Positions 12,905 through 23,334 of a stretch of DNA of 64,000 nt are shown piece after piece. The notes below the pieces were generated by a model. That model did no database searches and was not told the origin of the DNA. It saw only the letters and a program-made list of their open reading frames with translations. This DNA comes from Hypericum androsaemum (taxonomy: Eukaryota; Streptophyta; Magnoliopsida; Malpighiales; Hypericaceae): NCBI GenBank assembly GCA_963995505.1, contig OZ023184.1, forward strand, positions 248,001 through 312,000, in the 5' to 3' direction. Made by a program: the position numbers and the translations under genes. Each line of letters begins with the position of its first letter. Position 1 is the stretch's first letter.

Positions 12905-12912
12905 GTGAGAGG
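12905..12912. repeat. Left target-site duplication of the 10-kb MULE
   Basis: GTGAGAGG lies immediately outside the left terminal GGG and is repeated exactly at 22943-22950. It marks the insertion of 12913..22942. Confidence 0.85.
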
Positions 12913-13156
12913 GGGTTTTTTTTCTGAATGGTGTTACTATTCACCATTTTTTGTGAAAAAAGCGTCCGATTTGAAAGTATTGCGGGGATGGTGTCCACGT
13001 GGCACGGACGCCGAAAAAAGTCGGATCTTGGACCAAGATCCGACTTTTTTTGTCGGATGACCAAGATCCGACTTTTTTTGTCGGATCTTGGTCAAATCCG
13101 AAATCTGAATAGGAGATTTCGGATAACCAAGATCCGACTTTTTTTGTCGGTTCTTG
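12913..13156 (+). repeat. Left TIR of the MULE
   Basis: Pairs with the complement of 22642-22942. The first about 165 bp match throughout; the right copy then has about 55 bp extra and alignment resumes up to 'gtcggttctt'. From 13018 on it consists of back-to-back palindromes of AAGATCCGAC and GTCGGATCTT around T-rich spacers, plus an ATCCGAAATC/GATTTCGGAT pair. Confidence 0.88.
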
Positions 13157-13236
13157 GTCCATAACAAGATCCAACAAAAAAAGTCGGATTTTGGTTGGTA
13201 TAAACACCAAAATCCGACTTTTTCCGTCGCTCACAC

Positions 13237-13740
13237 TCCCGTCCCCAACGTCGCCTTCCCGTCTGTCCCGCTCGCCTCGCCGCGGCTCCCCGCTCCCGCT
13301 CGCCTCGCCGCTCCCGCTCGCCTCGCCGCTCCCGCTCCCCGCCCCCGCTCCCCGAATCCCGCCCCCGCCCCCCGCTCCCCGCCCCCGCTCCCCGGATCCC
13401 GCCCCCGCCCCCCGCTCCCCGCCCCCGCTCCCCGGATCCCGCCCCCGCTCCCGCCCCCCGCTCCCCGCCCCCGCTCCCCGGTCCCCGCCCCCCGCCCCCC
13501 GCTCGCCGCCCCCGCTCGCCTCGCCGCTACCGCTCCCCGCCCCAGCTCCCCGCTCCCCGCTCCCGCCCCCCGGTCCCCGGTCCCCGCCCCCCGCTCCCCG
13601 CCCCCGGTCCCCGGTCCCCGCCCCCGCTCCCCTGTCCCCGCCCCCGCTCCCCGGTCCCCGCCCCCCGCTCCCCGCCCCCGCTCCCGCTCGCCACTCGCCG
13701 CTCCCGCTCGCCGGCTCGCCCGCCTCTCGGTACAGCCCCC
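13237..13740. repeat. C-rich low-complexity tandem array
   Basis: About 500 bp composed almost only of CCCCGCTCCC, CCCCGCCCCC and CTCGCCGCTCC blocks with irregular tandem repetition. The G-rich complement has dozens of runs of three or more G and is predicted to form G-quadruplexes; the C strand could form i-motifs. Two frames stay open and would encode Pro/Arg/Ala/Ser repeats, but this follows from composition and is not called a gene. Confidence 0.9.
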
Positions 13741-13741
13741 G

Positions 13742-13793
13742 ACGTCGTATTAGGTAAATTTTTTATTAGTTAATTTTTTACCTAATACGACGT
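13742..13793. repeat. 17-bp perfect inverted repeat
   Basis: ACGTCGTATTAGGTAAA (13742-13758) is repeated in inverted orientation at 13777-13793 with an 18-bp AT-rich loop. It sits exactly where the C-rich array gives way to TTAGTTAATT-rich sequence, inside the MULE and upstream of the PMD gene. Confidence 0.85.
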
Positions 13794-13879
13794 TAGTTAA
13801 TTGTGAATATTAGTTAATTGGTAAATTTAGTTAATTGGTTAATTGTTGATGTTGGTTAATTGTAATTTGTAGATAATTG

Positions 13880-14060
13880 GTTAAAAAAATTTGGTCCGAA
13901 TGGTGCGACCAAAATTTCGGTCTGACCGGTCTGGCCAAAAAATTGATCAGACCAAACTGACCAATTTATGGTCCGACCGGTTTGACCGAAAGATGGTCCG
14001 ACCGGTTTGACGGAAAGATGGTCCGGCCGGCCAGTTTGACCAAAATAATGTCTGAGTGGT
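13880..14060. repeat. Left subterminal GGTCCGACCGGTTTGACC cluster
   Basis: Repeated variants of GGTCCGACCGGTTTGACC occur about every 20-30 bp, with related CCGGCCGGCC blocks. The same motif family is clustered near the right end of the element at 22085-22335. In several DNA transposon families subterminal repeats bind transposase; here that is inference. Confidence 0.65.
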
Positions 14061-14230
14061 TTGACCGTTAAACAATGTGACCGTAATATGGTATGTAATA
14101 ACGCTATTTTAATTAATTTTTTGATTAATGTTCTAATTGTTCAATGTTTAACATTGTTAGATTTGCTAAGTTTGTTAATATATTGGTAAGTTAATATAAT
14201 GTTCTAATATGTCTATTGTGTTGTTTAGAT

Positions 14231-17080
14231 ATGGATGCACAGCCATACGGGTATCTTCTAGGGAATGGAGGACCCTTAGATACGTCGGTATTAGTGCACC
14301 AGGATGTGCACCGTTCTCAGGACGTGTGGAACCGTGAGGTTCGTGAAGGGATTAACGATAATCAGGACACATTGTTGAAGATACACCGACGGAAATGGAC
14401 GGTGTCTCATGTGCAGAACGAGGCCTTTATAGCCTACATGAAGGAGGCAGGTTTCTGGGATGTGTGGTGTATTGGCTGGGTCGTTCTCGAAACAGCATTT
14501 GTTACAGCCTTGGTGGAGCGGTGGCGGCCCGAGACCCATACGTTCCATATGCCTGTGGGTGAGATGACAGTTACTCTTCAGGACATTGCTGTGTTGTTCG
14601 GGCTTCCTATCGATGGTCACCCAGTAACAGGGTTGCAGACACCTCCTGATTGGCACGAGTTCTGCGTACGCCTATTTGGCAGTAACCCGGCAGATACCCC
14701 TGGAATGGTTTGGAAAAACCAAATTGCCCTTAAATGGTTCGAGGACCATTTTGACCCTGCTACTATCCCGATTGATGCTGGTGATGACGTCGTAAAACGA
14801 TATGTTCGAGCGAACATATTGCGACTTATCGGATGCATTCTTTTTCCCGAGTCTAGTGATGCGAGGGTGAACACATACTGGTTGCCACTGCTAGAGAATG
14901 TAGAGGCAATTGGTTCTTACAGCTGGGGGAGTGCGTGTTTGTCACACACGTACAGCCACTTGTGTAGAGCCACAAGCTCGACACGTTCACTTATTGCCGG
15001 GGCGATGACGCTAGTATGTATGTGGGCTTGGGAACGGATCATCCCAAATCGTCCGGTTTTGTTAAATCCGGCAGTGCAACAACCTGGGCAAGCACTGGGC
15101 ATCAGGTACACATTATTACTTAATGCACTGTAGCCGCTGATTAACCTTATAGACTTGATGTGATATTTTTATGTCACTGTGCAGGTGGAGTGGAAAATTT
15201 AACAGAGCGGCCAGCAAAAAAATAACAACCGTATCTGTTTACAGACGCAGGTTGGATGAGCTTAGAGAATCAGATGTAAGTAATTTGTTTATTAAATTTT
15301 AATGAATAGTTTTGACTTAAATCATACTGTGTTGCATACATATAACCACGACCATTTGGACGAGCTACAACTGTGTGCATTTGTTACAGGTTGTATGGAT
15401 GCCGTATAACGACGAGATTCTTGGCAATCTCCCGACAATATGCCATCGTGATTGTGGCTTATGGTTGGCACGAGTCCCGTTGATATGCTTTTTGCATGTG
15501 GAGTGGCATTATCCTGATCGGGTGTTACGACAGTTCGGATTACTCCAGGGTATTCCGGCTAGCCCTGAGATCGATGAGGCGACACATAGTGCGGTGGATG
15601 GTCGGGGTCAGGCTGGCCAAAATTGGAATGCCATTTACGAAGGCCATGTGAAGATCTGGGTGGAATTTCGGACAAGATATGTGTATCACGGAGTACCTAC
15701 GTCGCCGTATATCCATTATCATGATGGATATATGGATTGGTACAGGAAGATTACTCGGCGATTCATCAGCCCTGCTAGCGCAATGTTACACATGAGTGTA
15801 AGTCAATTTAGCTATGTTAAATAAAGATGTTGTCTATTTTAATTTTAATAGCGATGTTCCACAATGCTAATGATAATAAAATTTTATTTGTAGGCGGATG
15901 TTGTTGAGCATATACGCCACAGGTCTTCAGACATTTCAGAAATTCAGAATTTGTCGCAGGTTGCACTTGGGTTCGCCGGCGAGCAAAGACGGTACCTAGG
16001 TCTCCGCGACAGCCAGCCACCTGTGGGACTGGCGGAGCACATGACATACGAGCTTCCTCAATCAGAGAGGGTATCTGTCGTGAGACGCAAAACCACCCTT
16101 TTCAACAAGCGGCAACCAATACCCCGGCCTGAGCCCGTACCTGGTTATCAAGTGGAGCCCATGGTCTGGGAAGATTATCGGTCGAGAACGCAGATTCCAG
16201 CAAACACAGTGACGTCTCTCAGCATGGATACCTCCGCCTCTCATCCATTCTCCCAGCACACAGATTTTGGCACCCCCGGCTCCGCTTCCCAGCCGTCCCA
16301 CCAGCACTCGAGTTACGGCCTAGGCCACACTGGGGTGCCGCATTCCCAGCTGTTTACTCCCCCTAGGCAGAGGTATTTGTTTATCTTAATTTGTGGTATT
16401 AATTATGAATTTTATTACAGTATGTTCAATTGATTTGATTTCATTATTATATAAATTTTTGGGTTTGTTATTAGGGGTGTTCTCATTGGAGACGGTACAA
16501 CGGCAGCTAGGTCTGTGCAGCCGTTTTCTTACGGATTGGGCCCTTCCGGATCGGGTTTCGGCGTCGCCCCCTCCGCGGCTCATCCATTATTCAGGGAAAA
16601 TATATTTGGTTGGCCCCAAACTGGGGCTCATACGTCTGACACGCAGTCCAGTTTTGGTTTCACCCGGTCTGGTATACAGACATCCCAACTATTTGAGACA
16701 CCTACACAGAGGTTGGTTCTCTACAATTTGGTGTGTGTAAATTATGAATTTTATTTAAAATTTTTGAATTGATTGTATGGCTTTATTGTGTTGATAACAT
16801 AATTTGTTGATTTTGATAAATTTGTATGATATTTTATAATAGGACTTCGCCACGTGATACTTCAACTCATGGTAGTGGTGACTCTTCATTTGACGATCCA
16901 ACCGATTTTGAGGATGAAGAAATACCTCTGGTCCGGCGTCAGCCTAATCGGGGAGCTAGAGAGGCTGGTGTGCGATGTTTTACAGGAGGACACCTGAATG
17001 TGCCTGGAAAGGGAAAGGGGAAGGCGAATGCTCACGTAGATAAGCATCAAAAGGAGAAGCCTCAGAAGAAGAAGAAGTAG
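14231..17080 (+). CDS. Plant mobile domain (PMD) protein carried by the MULE
   Basis: Six exons join with consistent phases: 14231..15105, 15185..15275, 15390..15797, 15894..16372, 16475..16711 and 16843..17080, giving 775 aa. Residues about 55-480 match the aminotransferase-like plant mobile domain seen in MAIN/MAIL1 and in transposon-borne copies. Markers are the early FHMPVGEMTVTLQDIAVLFG block, PVTG, VVWMPYNDEIL, RVPLICFLHVEWHYPDRVLRQFG and a late WYR..TRRFI. The C-terminal third is Ser/Pro/His-rich and probably disordered, and ends in a basic KKKK tail. The start at 14231 follows an acceptor-like TTGTTTAG, suggesting a 5' UTR intron. The function of PMD in transposons is unknown; host PMD proteins act in the nucleus on silencing and genome stability. 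The exon 5 donor (GTTGGT) is weak but keeps the frame. Confidence 0.88.
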
Positions 17081-17377
17081 TTTATGCTTCTGTACTTGAC
17101 ATTTGTTGGATGCTTTTATGACTGTATTAACTTCACTTTTTTTATGATTTGTGTTTTAGTTCTCGAAACTTTTCAAACGTTATACCTTTCTAGATAAGTA
17201 TGCCGTCAAGATATTAAACAAAGTACGGTATAAGGAAATACGACATGACAAAACTAAGAAGTGCAATACTAAAATAGGATGACAACAATATGAAATAACA
17301 TATAAAAAAATGTCTTTATGTTTCTCAACACGTTGTCACAATTCTCATCAGAATTCCCGGTAGGGACATATTTGCCA
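17081..17377. other. Convergent intergenic spacer in the MULE
   Basis: AT-rich 3' flank shared by the plus-strand PMD gene and the minus-strand OB-fold gene. Both 3' UTRs and polyadenylation signals must lie here. No further ORF or repeat is seen. Confidence 0.5.
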
Positions 17378-19113
17378 CTATTCCTTGAAAACTCGTTTAA
17401 CATTCTCGTGATCAACACTGAAATGTATTCGATTTTCTTCATACGAGACATAAATCTGTTCAAAAAAAACTTAATTAGGTCAATGATTATATTAAAATAA
17501 TTTACTGACGACGATGTAATGATAATATAAGCTTACATCTTTCACTAGCAGCACACATCCATCACAGTAGGTACTCTCAATGTCTTGTAAACTCCCCGTG
17601 ATTTCGCCAGTAGGATCCTTCATAAATTTATAGATATGAAGTCTTTGATAATTTAAAAATATGATTAAGAAACAAATAATACATTATATTATAATACCTG
17701 AAAAACTGCTCGGAAACTATTGCCGTATACATGTTTCTTCTTTTTCACGTACAGAACCATCTGCAAGTCTCTTAGTTAACAATAACATAACTTGCAAATT
17801 GAAAAATTTTCATATATGTACAAATGTTACCTGTGGAATTGTGATGCTTTCAGAGATTGTTTTTACATCCTCAATAGATACTCCATCAACGTTAGCTCCA
17901 TACATCAAACCTAAAAAATGTAACAAATTAGATACTCCATAAATGTAAGTAACAAGTATGTATAAGTATTTTCGTAATACCGTGAGATAGAACAAATTCA
18001 ATAGCTGTTGTCCATGGTTCATTGTTGAAAATGTCATTGGCTTTGCGGTCTGCTTCAGCTCGTATGGCTTTCCTTCGAAGGGCTGATTTAGCTTCAGCTT
18101 CCTTTTTATGCAGCTCTAACCTCTTTTGTTCTTGGAGCCACTCAAAGGCCTCTGAGCCATATAGTGCCTTCAAATCGGCACCAGGTCCCTCAGGATATGG
18201 TGCTGGAGGATAAGGACGACGACCATCATAGGATGGTGCTGGACGAGTTTGTTCTTGGGAATCTTCATCAGATTCTCCATTTTTCTTAAACACTTTGACA
18301 ACGTTCTCATCAGTAATGCTAAATAATTTGTTGTTCGGGTATGGGGACGAGTCAACTTTTACCTGTTGAAGAACCAGAAAATCAGTAAACAACTATCTGG
18401 AACTATTGAGAAAAAAAAAGGATATGCTCACATTTTTAAGATACAACACACATCCAGCTTCAACAAGACCGGTAGAGTCATTTATGGTACCAGTAATACT
18501 GCCTGTAGAATCCTGTAATATATTAAAAGTTTAAAAAATTTCTCACATAACATAAATATGTAAGAATAAATAAAATTCTTTTAATTGTACTTTGAATGTC
18601 GCAAGTGCGCCAATTCCGATACGCTTAAAACGGGTCACCTCTACAACCATCTACAAGCAAATACAAAATACTTGTTATAAAATTGACTATGATGCTAACT
18701 CAAATTAAAGGATAATGTAAAATTTCTTACCGACATAACTGTAGTACCACTATAGGTATTTTTGAAGCTCTGAATACTTGTCCCTTTAAAACAGGTTCCT
18801 ATCATCATCCCTGTAAAATAAATAAAAATTTAATAAAAATATTATGTGATCCAATATAGAAATACGGAATACCTTCAACTGTCAGAAAGTCCATGGCTCT
18901 ACTCCACGGTTCTGGATCTCGCTTGACAAGCTTGTAATAACAGTTGCTTTTGGTAGGTTTCTGAGGAGGGACTTCTGATCTATCGTTGGATGGCCTCTGT
19001 AATCGTTTGAAAATATACCCAAACTTAGAACCACATAGAGCATTCCAATCGATTCGAGGATGCTCCGGCTCTTCGTCATCATGTGCGATTGGCTCTTTGC
19101 CACTTCTCCTCAT
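17378..19113 (-). CDS. Tandem OB-fold protein carried by the MULE (HROB/DUF4539-like)
   Basis: Nine exons join in frame to 381 aa: 18873..19113, 18731..18810, 18591..18650, 18432..18512, 17981..18362, 17831..17910, 17698..17760, 17537..17617 and 17378..17455. Two parallel units are visible. Unit 1: PEPWSRAMDFLTVEG, then MVVEVTRFKRIG, ALATFKDSTGSITGTI, GCVLYLKN and FSITDENVVKVFKK. Unit 2: EPWTTAIEFVLSHG, then MVLYVKKKKHVYG, FRAVFQDPTGEITGSL, GCVLLVKD and FSVDHENVKRVFKE. The 'tfkDsTGsItGtI ... VLyLknV ... NvvKVF' pattern is that of the OB-fold of HROB (MCM8IP), a single-stranded-DNA-binding repair factor of the MCM8-MCM9 pathway. Between the units lies a Pro-rich and a charged, probably helical segment. 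The first visible exon begins after an acceptor (TTGTTCAG, ending 19122), only 170 bp after the transposase stop. A separate promoter is not evident, so an upstream 5' exon or shared transcript is possible. The family assignment is from motif memory only. Confidence 0.7.
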
Positions 19114-19291
19114 CGGCACACCTGAACAATTATGACAATAAACATATACATAAAATGTGTAATGCGTCATTATTCTACTAAGATAGAGTAACTTAAACTT
19201 CACACTGTTACAAAGAAACTCAACACAACCCACATAGAGTTTCACAAAATATTACAAAGTACAATCCTTTCAGTTCAAAATTAATTACAAT

Positions 19292-21982
19292 TCAACGTCC
19301 ACGACGGCGTCTACTCGTACTTGCCCCTACGGATACAGCTGCCGCTTTAGCTGCTTTAGCCGCTCTTGCCGCCGCAACTGCTCTTATATTAGTACAATTG
19401 GCTTTTGTGTGACCCCTTGTTTTACAGAGCGTACAGCGGACGAAAGGCACTGTATCCATTTCATTATGTATGCGCTTCCGTGGCTGTCCTCTACCCCTCG
19501 CTAATCTTTCATCTGGAATGAGCCTTACAACTGTTGGATCTTCAGGATACGGCCAATATTTAGGATTGCCCAGAGGAACAAACTTCAGTTGGTAGCAAGC
19601 TTGCGTGGTTTCCAGGCGATAATACTTATCCACAAATATCTTGTAATCGATGCCAAGTTCAGTACAACACGCCATCACATGTGAGCACGGATAGTGGTAA
19701 GCCTGAAATTTGCCGCAGCCACAAAATCCTGTGGAAAGATTAACTGAATGCTTTCTGTCCCCCTTTTGTCTTCTCATATCGTACCCAGTGCGAACTTCGC
19801 ACGATCCAACTGTACTGTCAGAAACTCGCACTCTATGTCCATTGGCCTTTCCCTCCCACCGCTCCAACCTGTTTAGGAGCTTCTGTGACATCAATATTTT
19901 GCCAGTACAGCTCTCTTTCATACACTTAGTTGATCTCTCTTCAAAATATTCGGTTAGCTTGTTAAATGTCTCTGCCACTAAGGCTGTCACCGGTAAACGA
20001 CGAACTTTTTTGAAGATCATATTTACGCACTCGGCAATATTCGTCGTCATGTTACCATATCGGCGTCCGCCATCCCACGCTAAGCTCCACTTGGGCAATT
20101 CCTGTTCATACATCCAGTTGAAGACCTCCTGGTCGACATTCCATATTTCTCGCATGTTAGCTTCCAACTTCCACAGTTGAGCTTGCATTCCTACAACCAA
20201 CATAGTAAAAATATTAAATGTGGAGTAACAACTTGTAAAATAGTTTTAGACAACAAAACATTTGTGCATGTCACCTGCAATCTTCATGACATTCCTCATG
20301 GCGTCGTTTTTGAAGTGTTTGTTAAGATTGCTTGCTACGTGTCGAAGACAATATCGATGGGCGGTAGCACTGTCTTCTCCCCAACCATACTCCGTATCCA
20401 TTGCCTTTAATATGCCAGCATGTCGATCAGAAATAACACATATTCCATGTCGGCCAGGCGTGACGTGCTTCCGGACTTGTTTCATGAACCACGGCCAACT
20501 ATCCGTGTTCTCACCCTCTACCAGAGCAAATGCTATTGGAATTATAGCATTATTACCATCAATTGCAGTGGCGATCAGGAGGACATGCTTGTATTTTCCA
20601 TACAAGAACGTTCCATCAATCTCCAAGACAGGCATGCAATGTTTGAAAGCTTCAATGCAAGGCTTGAAGCTCCAAAAAACTCGCTTAAAGATCTTTGTTC
20701 CAGGCATCAGTGCTTCCACGTAATGGTCGCAACCAGGGAGGGTGTGATAATATTCCCATTCAACAACAGTTCCAGGATTATTTGCCTTGCATGCTGCAAA
20801 CCATTGCGGAAGGCGATTGTAAGATTCTTGCCAATCCCCCCATAAATCTTGAAACGCCTTCTCTTTTGCCCACCAAGTCTTCGTATACGAGGGTCTAAAC
20901 TTCATATGGTCGTGGATCTCTGACCTTAAAGTGGCCACACGAATATCTGGTTGTTCCTCAACTCGTTTCTTAATAATTTGTGCAATGAAAGCAGAAGTGA
21001 GTTGTTTATGATCCTGCGACTTTCGTAGGCGACCACAGGTATGGGGGTAGGTGTGTTTCACGATTTTCCATGGACTGAAAAGTGTGCCCCTTCTTTCCTG
21101 TGAGACACGGATCTCCCATTTGCAATCATCCGTCTCCCATTTTTTACACTTCACAGAAAAAGTTTCAGGCCTTGTTTCTTTTCGAACAAACTCACGCCCA
21201 TCGTTCATTACGAACGCCTCGATCTCCCTCTTTGCATCAAATTTGCTCTTCCAAATCGTACCCTCTTTCAACAAACCAGAACAACTTCCATCTATTGCTC
21301 GGTCGCAATCCCATTCTTCACCATAAACAGTCATCGATGATTGTTCACCGGGATCATTTAGAGCGAGTTCACCGTATTGTTGTTCCCGGTATTGTTGTTC
21401 CTCTTCTTCTACTACTTCTTCTTCATCTTCGTCTTCTTCTGCTTCATTTTCGTCTTCTTCTGCTTCGTCTTCGTCTTCGTCTTCGTCTTCTTCTGTTTCG
21501 TCTTCACGATCAAAATTGTATGTGGCATATGGACCTGCCTCTCTAGGATCATTTTCAAACCAATCAAATATTGGTTCATGAGCAACATCCATCCTCGTTG
21601 ACGTACCAGCTTCAACGACAAACGGGTTGTAATTATTAACCCTCTTTTCCACAATGATTGTAAGCTTAATCTCCTTCACCATTGGTCCAAAGAAGTTAAT
21701 CATGGTCTCCAGCATTATCCTAACATCTTCATCGTCGTTAATAAACATTGGACCAAATTGTCCTCTTCCAAATGGACATCTAAATATCAATGGCCCAAAT
21801 TCTTCATTTGGACCTATTGGGATCTTTTCGTTAACTTTTTTCCGCAAGATATTGTATTTAACAAATGCTGCATGAAACTTCAACTTTTCTTTCCCACCAC
21901 CTTGGTAATCAAAACCGGTTTCATTGTTGTTGAAAATTACTCCATCGTATTTCAACTTTATTCTTATAACCCGGTTAGCCAT
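19292..21982 (-). CDS. MULE transposase (MuDR type)
   Basis: Two exons, 20275..21982 and 19292..20190 (84-bp intron, phase 1), give about 868 aa without interruption. The N-terminal about 110 residues are the MuDR N-terminal domain (KLKYDGVIF, FGPMFINDDEDV). A Glu/Asp repeat follows at residues about 165-200, then the plant MuDR zinc-binding region (FVRKETRPETFSVKCKKW...CKWEIRVS). The catalytic MULE domain shows LEIDGTFLYGKYKHVLL (first Asp), GICVISDRHAGI (second Asp) and HRYCLRHVASNLNK; the Glu lies beyond the intron. A SWIM zinc finger (CGCGKFQAYHYPCSHVMACC) and a C-terminal CCHC knuckle (CTLCKTRGHTKANC) complete the protein, which ends in a basic SRRRRGR tail. It cuts and inserts the element at the TIRs. 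Expression presumably starts in the right TIR. Confidence 0.95.
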
Positions 21983-22641
21983 TATGAATACTACAACAAA
22001 AGAAAACAGTATGCAATTCTATATTAGCAACACAAAACATAATTTATATTAACGAAAATATCATATAAACATACATTCTTCTCCATCAATTTTTTGGTCC
22101 GACCACCTTAAGAACCAGATGAAATTTAATCGGACTGGCAGGGTGGTCACTTTTTTTACTCGACCATCCAGAATTTACCAAGAAAAAATTCACATCCGGT
22201 CAGATTGGTCAAACTAACCGACCGGTCGGTCCGGTCAGACCGACCGGTCTGACCGACCGGTAGGACCTACCGGTCTGACCGACCGGTCGGTCCGACCGGT
22301 CCGACCGACCCATTAAACCGGTCTGGCCATTGGGTTTGGTACTAAAATCCGCACACCCACAAAATTTTAAACAATCAGATATCACACTCAAAAAATAGAA
22401 GGAATTAATAATTTCAAAGCTAAAATATACTAATTATTTTAAATTAATGAACAAACTCTACATATATACCAAAATATTAAAGTAAATTAATTTACCTGGT
22501 TTTGGGCAGGCAGGGTCTTCTATGGTATGCAGTATGCAGGACGTTAGGGATGACAAAAGGCTTCTGCGAGGTATCCATTATATAGGATATATGATCGACC
22601 AAGATTTGTCAAAAAAAGTCGGATCTTGGACCAATGTGTTA
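21983..22641. repeat. Right subterminal region with CCGGTC palindrome cluster
   Basis: This is the 5' leader and promoter side of the transposase gene. At 22085-22335 it contains dense CCGACCGGTCGG/GGTCAGACC palindromes, strongest at 22217-22320, matching the vocabulary of 13880-14060. The rest is AT-rich. It could carry transposase binding sites or promoter elements. Confidence 0.6.
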
Positions 22642-22942
22642 AAGAACCGACAAAAAAAGTCGGATCTTGGTTATCCGAAATCTCCTATTCAGATTTCGGA
22701 TTTGACCAAGATCCGACAAAAAAAGTCGGATCTTGGACCAAGATCCGACTTTTTTAGTCGGATGATATATCCGACTAAAAAAGTCGGATCTTGGTCATCC
22801 GACAAAAAAAGTCGGATCTTGGTCCAAGATCCGACTTTTTTCGGCGTCCGTGCCACGTGGACACCATCCCCGCAATACTTTCAAATCGGACGCTTTTTTC
22901 ACAAAAAATGGTGAATAGTAACACCATTCAGAAAAAAAACCC
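22642..22942 (-). repeat. Right TIR of the MULE
   Basis: Inverted copy of 12913-13156 with one additional palindromic module (about 22737-22790, including CCGACTAAAAAAGTCGG). It ends CCATTCAGAAAAAAAACCC, followed by the target duplication GTGAGAGG at 22943-22950. Confidence 0.88.
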
Positions 22943-23334
22943 GTGAGAGGAGGGTTCCGTTTCAAGATAAAAAAAACTCCCAAATGGCAAAAAAAATATA
23001 TAAATTTTCAAAATGAAAAAGAGGAGGACTCGATACAGCAGAGCAGATGTTGGTAGAGGATGTGGATAGGAGAGCGATCAAAGGATAGGAGAAGAAAAGA
23101 GACACGGAACGTAATTGTTTGTTTGTTATTATTAATTTATTTCCTTCCTTTTTGTTATTGGGAATTGGTACCCCCGTTTTCTCAAAAAAAAAAAAGAATG
23201 GGTACCCCCGCCGACTGGGATTTTTTTTTGACACGACGAGTAGCCTTTTTTTAAGGGACACGACTTCTTTTAAGGCTAGTGGGTTCTTTGTTTCCAATGT
23301 TGACAGTTGACTGTTAATTTAATATTAAAAAATG
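22943..23334. other. Short spacer between the MULE and the next TIR element
   Basis: The first eight bases are the right target duplication. The remainder has A- and T-runs and two related 'gggtacccccg' segments at 23167-23212 around an A-run, but no gene or definable element. Confidence 0.45.

Larger units (their letters stand above)
12913..22942. mobile_element. Autonomous PMD/OB-fold-carrying Mutator-like element (MULE)
   Basis: A 10,030-bp element with long inverted termini starting GGGTTTTTTTTCTGAATGG on both ends, flanked by the perfect 8-bp duplication GTGAGAGG. Order from left: TIR, C-rich array, subterminal motif cluster, PMD gene (+), two-OB-fold gene (-), MULE transposase (-), second subterminal cluster, TIR. 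All three genes can be read through without frameshift or stop once introns are joined, and the first about 165 bp of the two TIRs look identical, so the insertion looks young and potentially active. Mutator-type transposase plus an 8-11 bp TSD is standard for the superfamily. The combination of cargo genes is what is unusual. Confidence 0.9.

Noticed and set aside
13154..13757. Two long Pro/Arg/Ala-rich open frames (188-199 codons)
   Set aside because: They are produced by the C-rich array in two overlapping frames, have no domain, and begin inside the transposon TIR.
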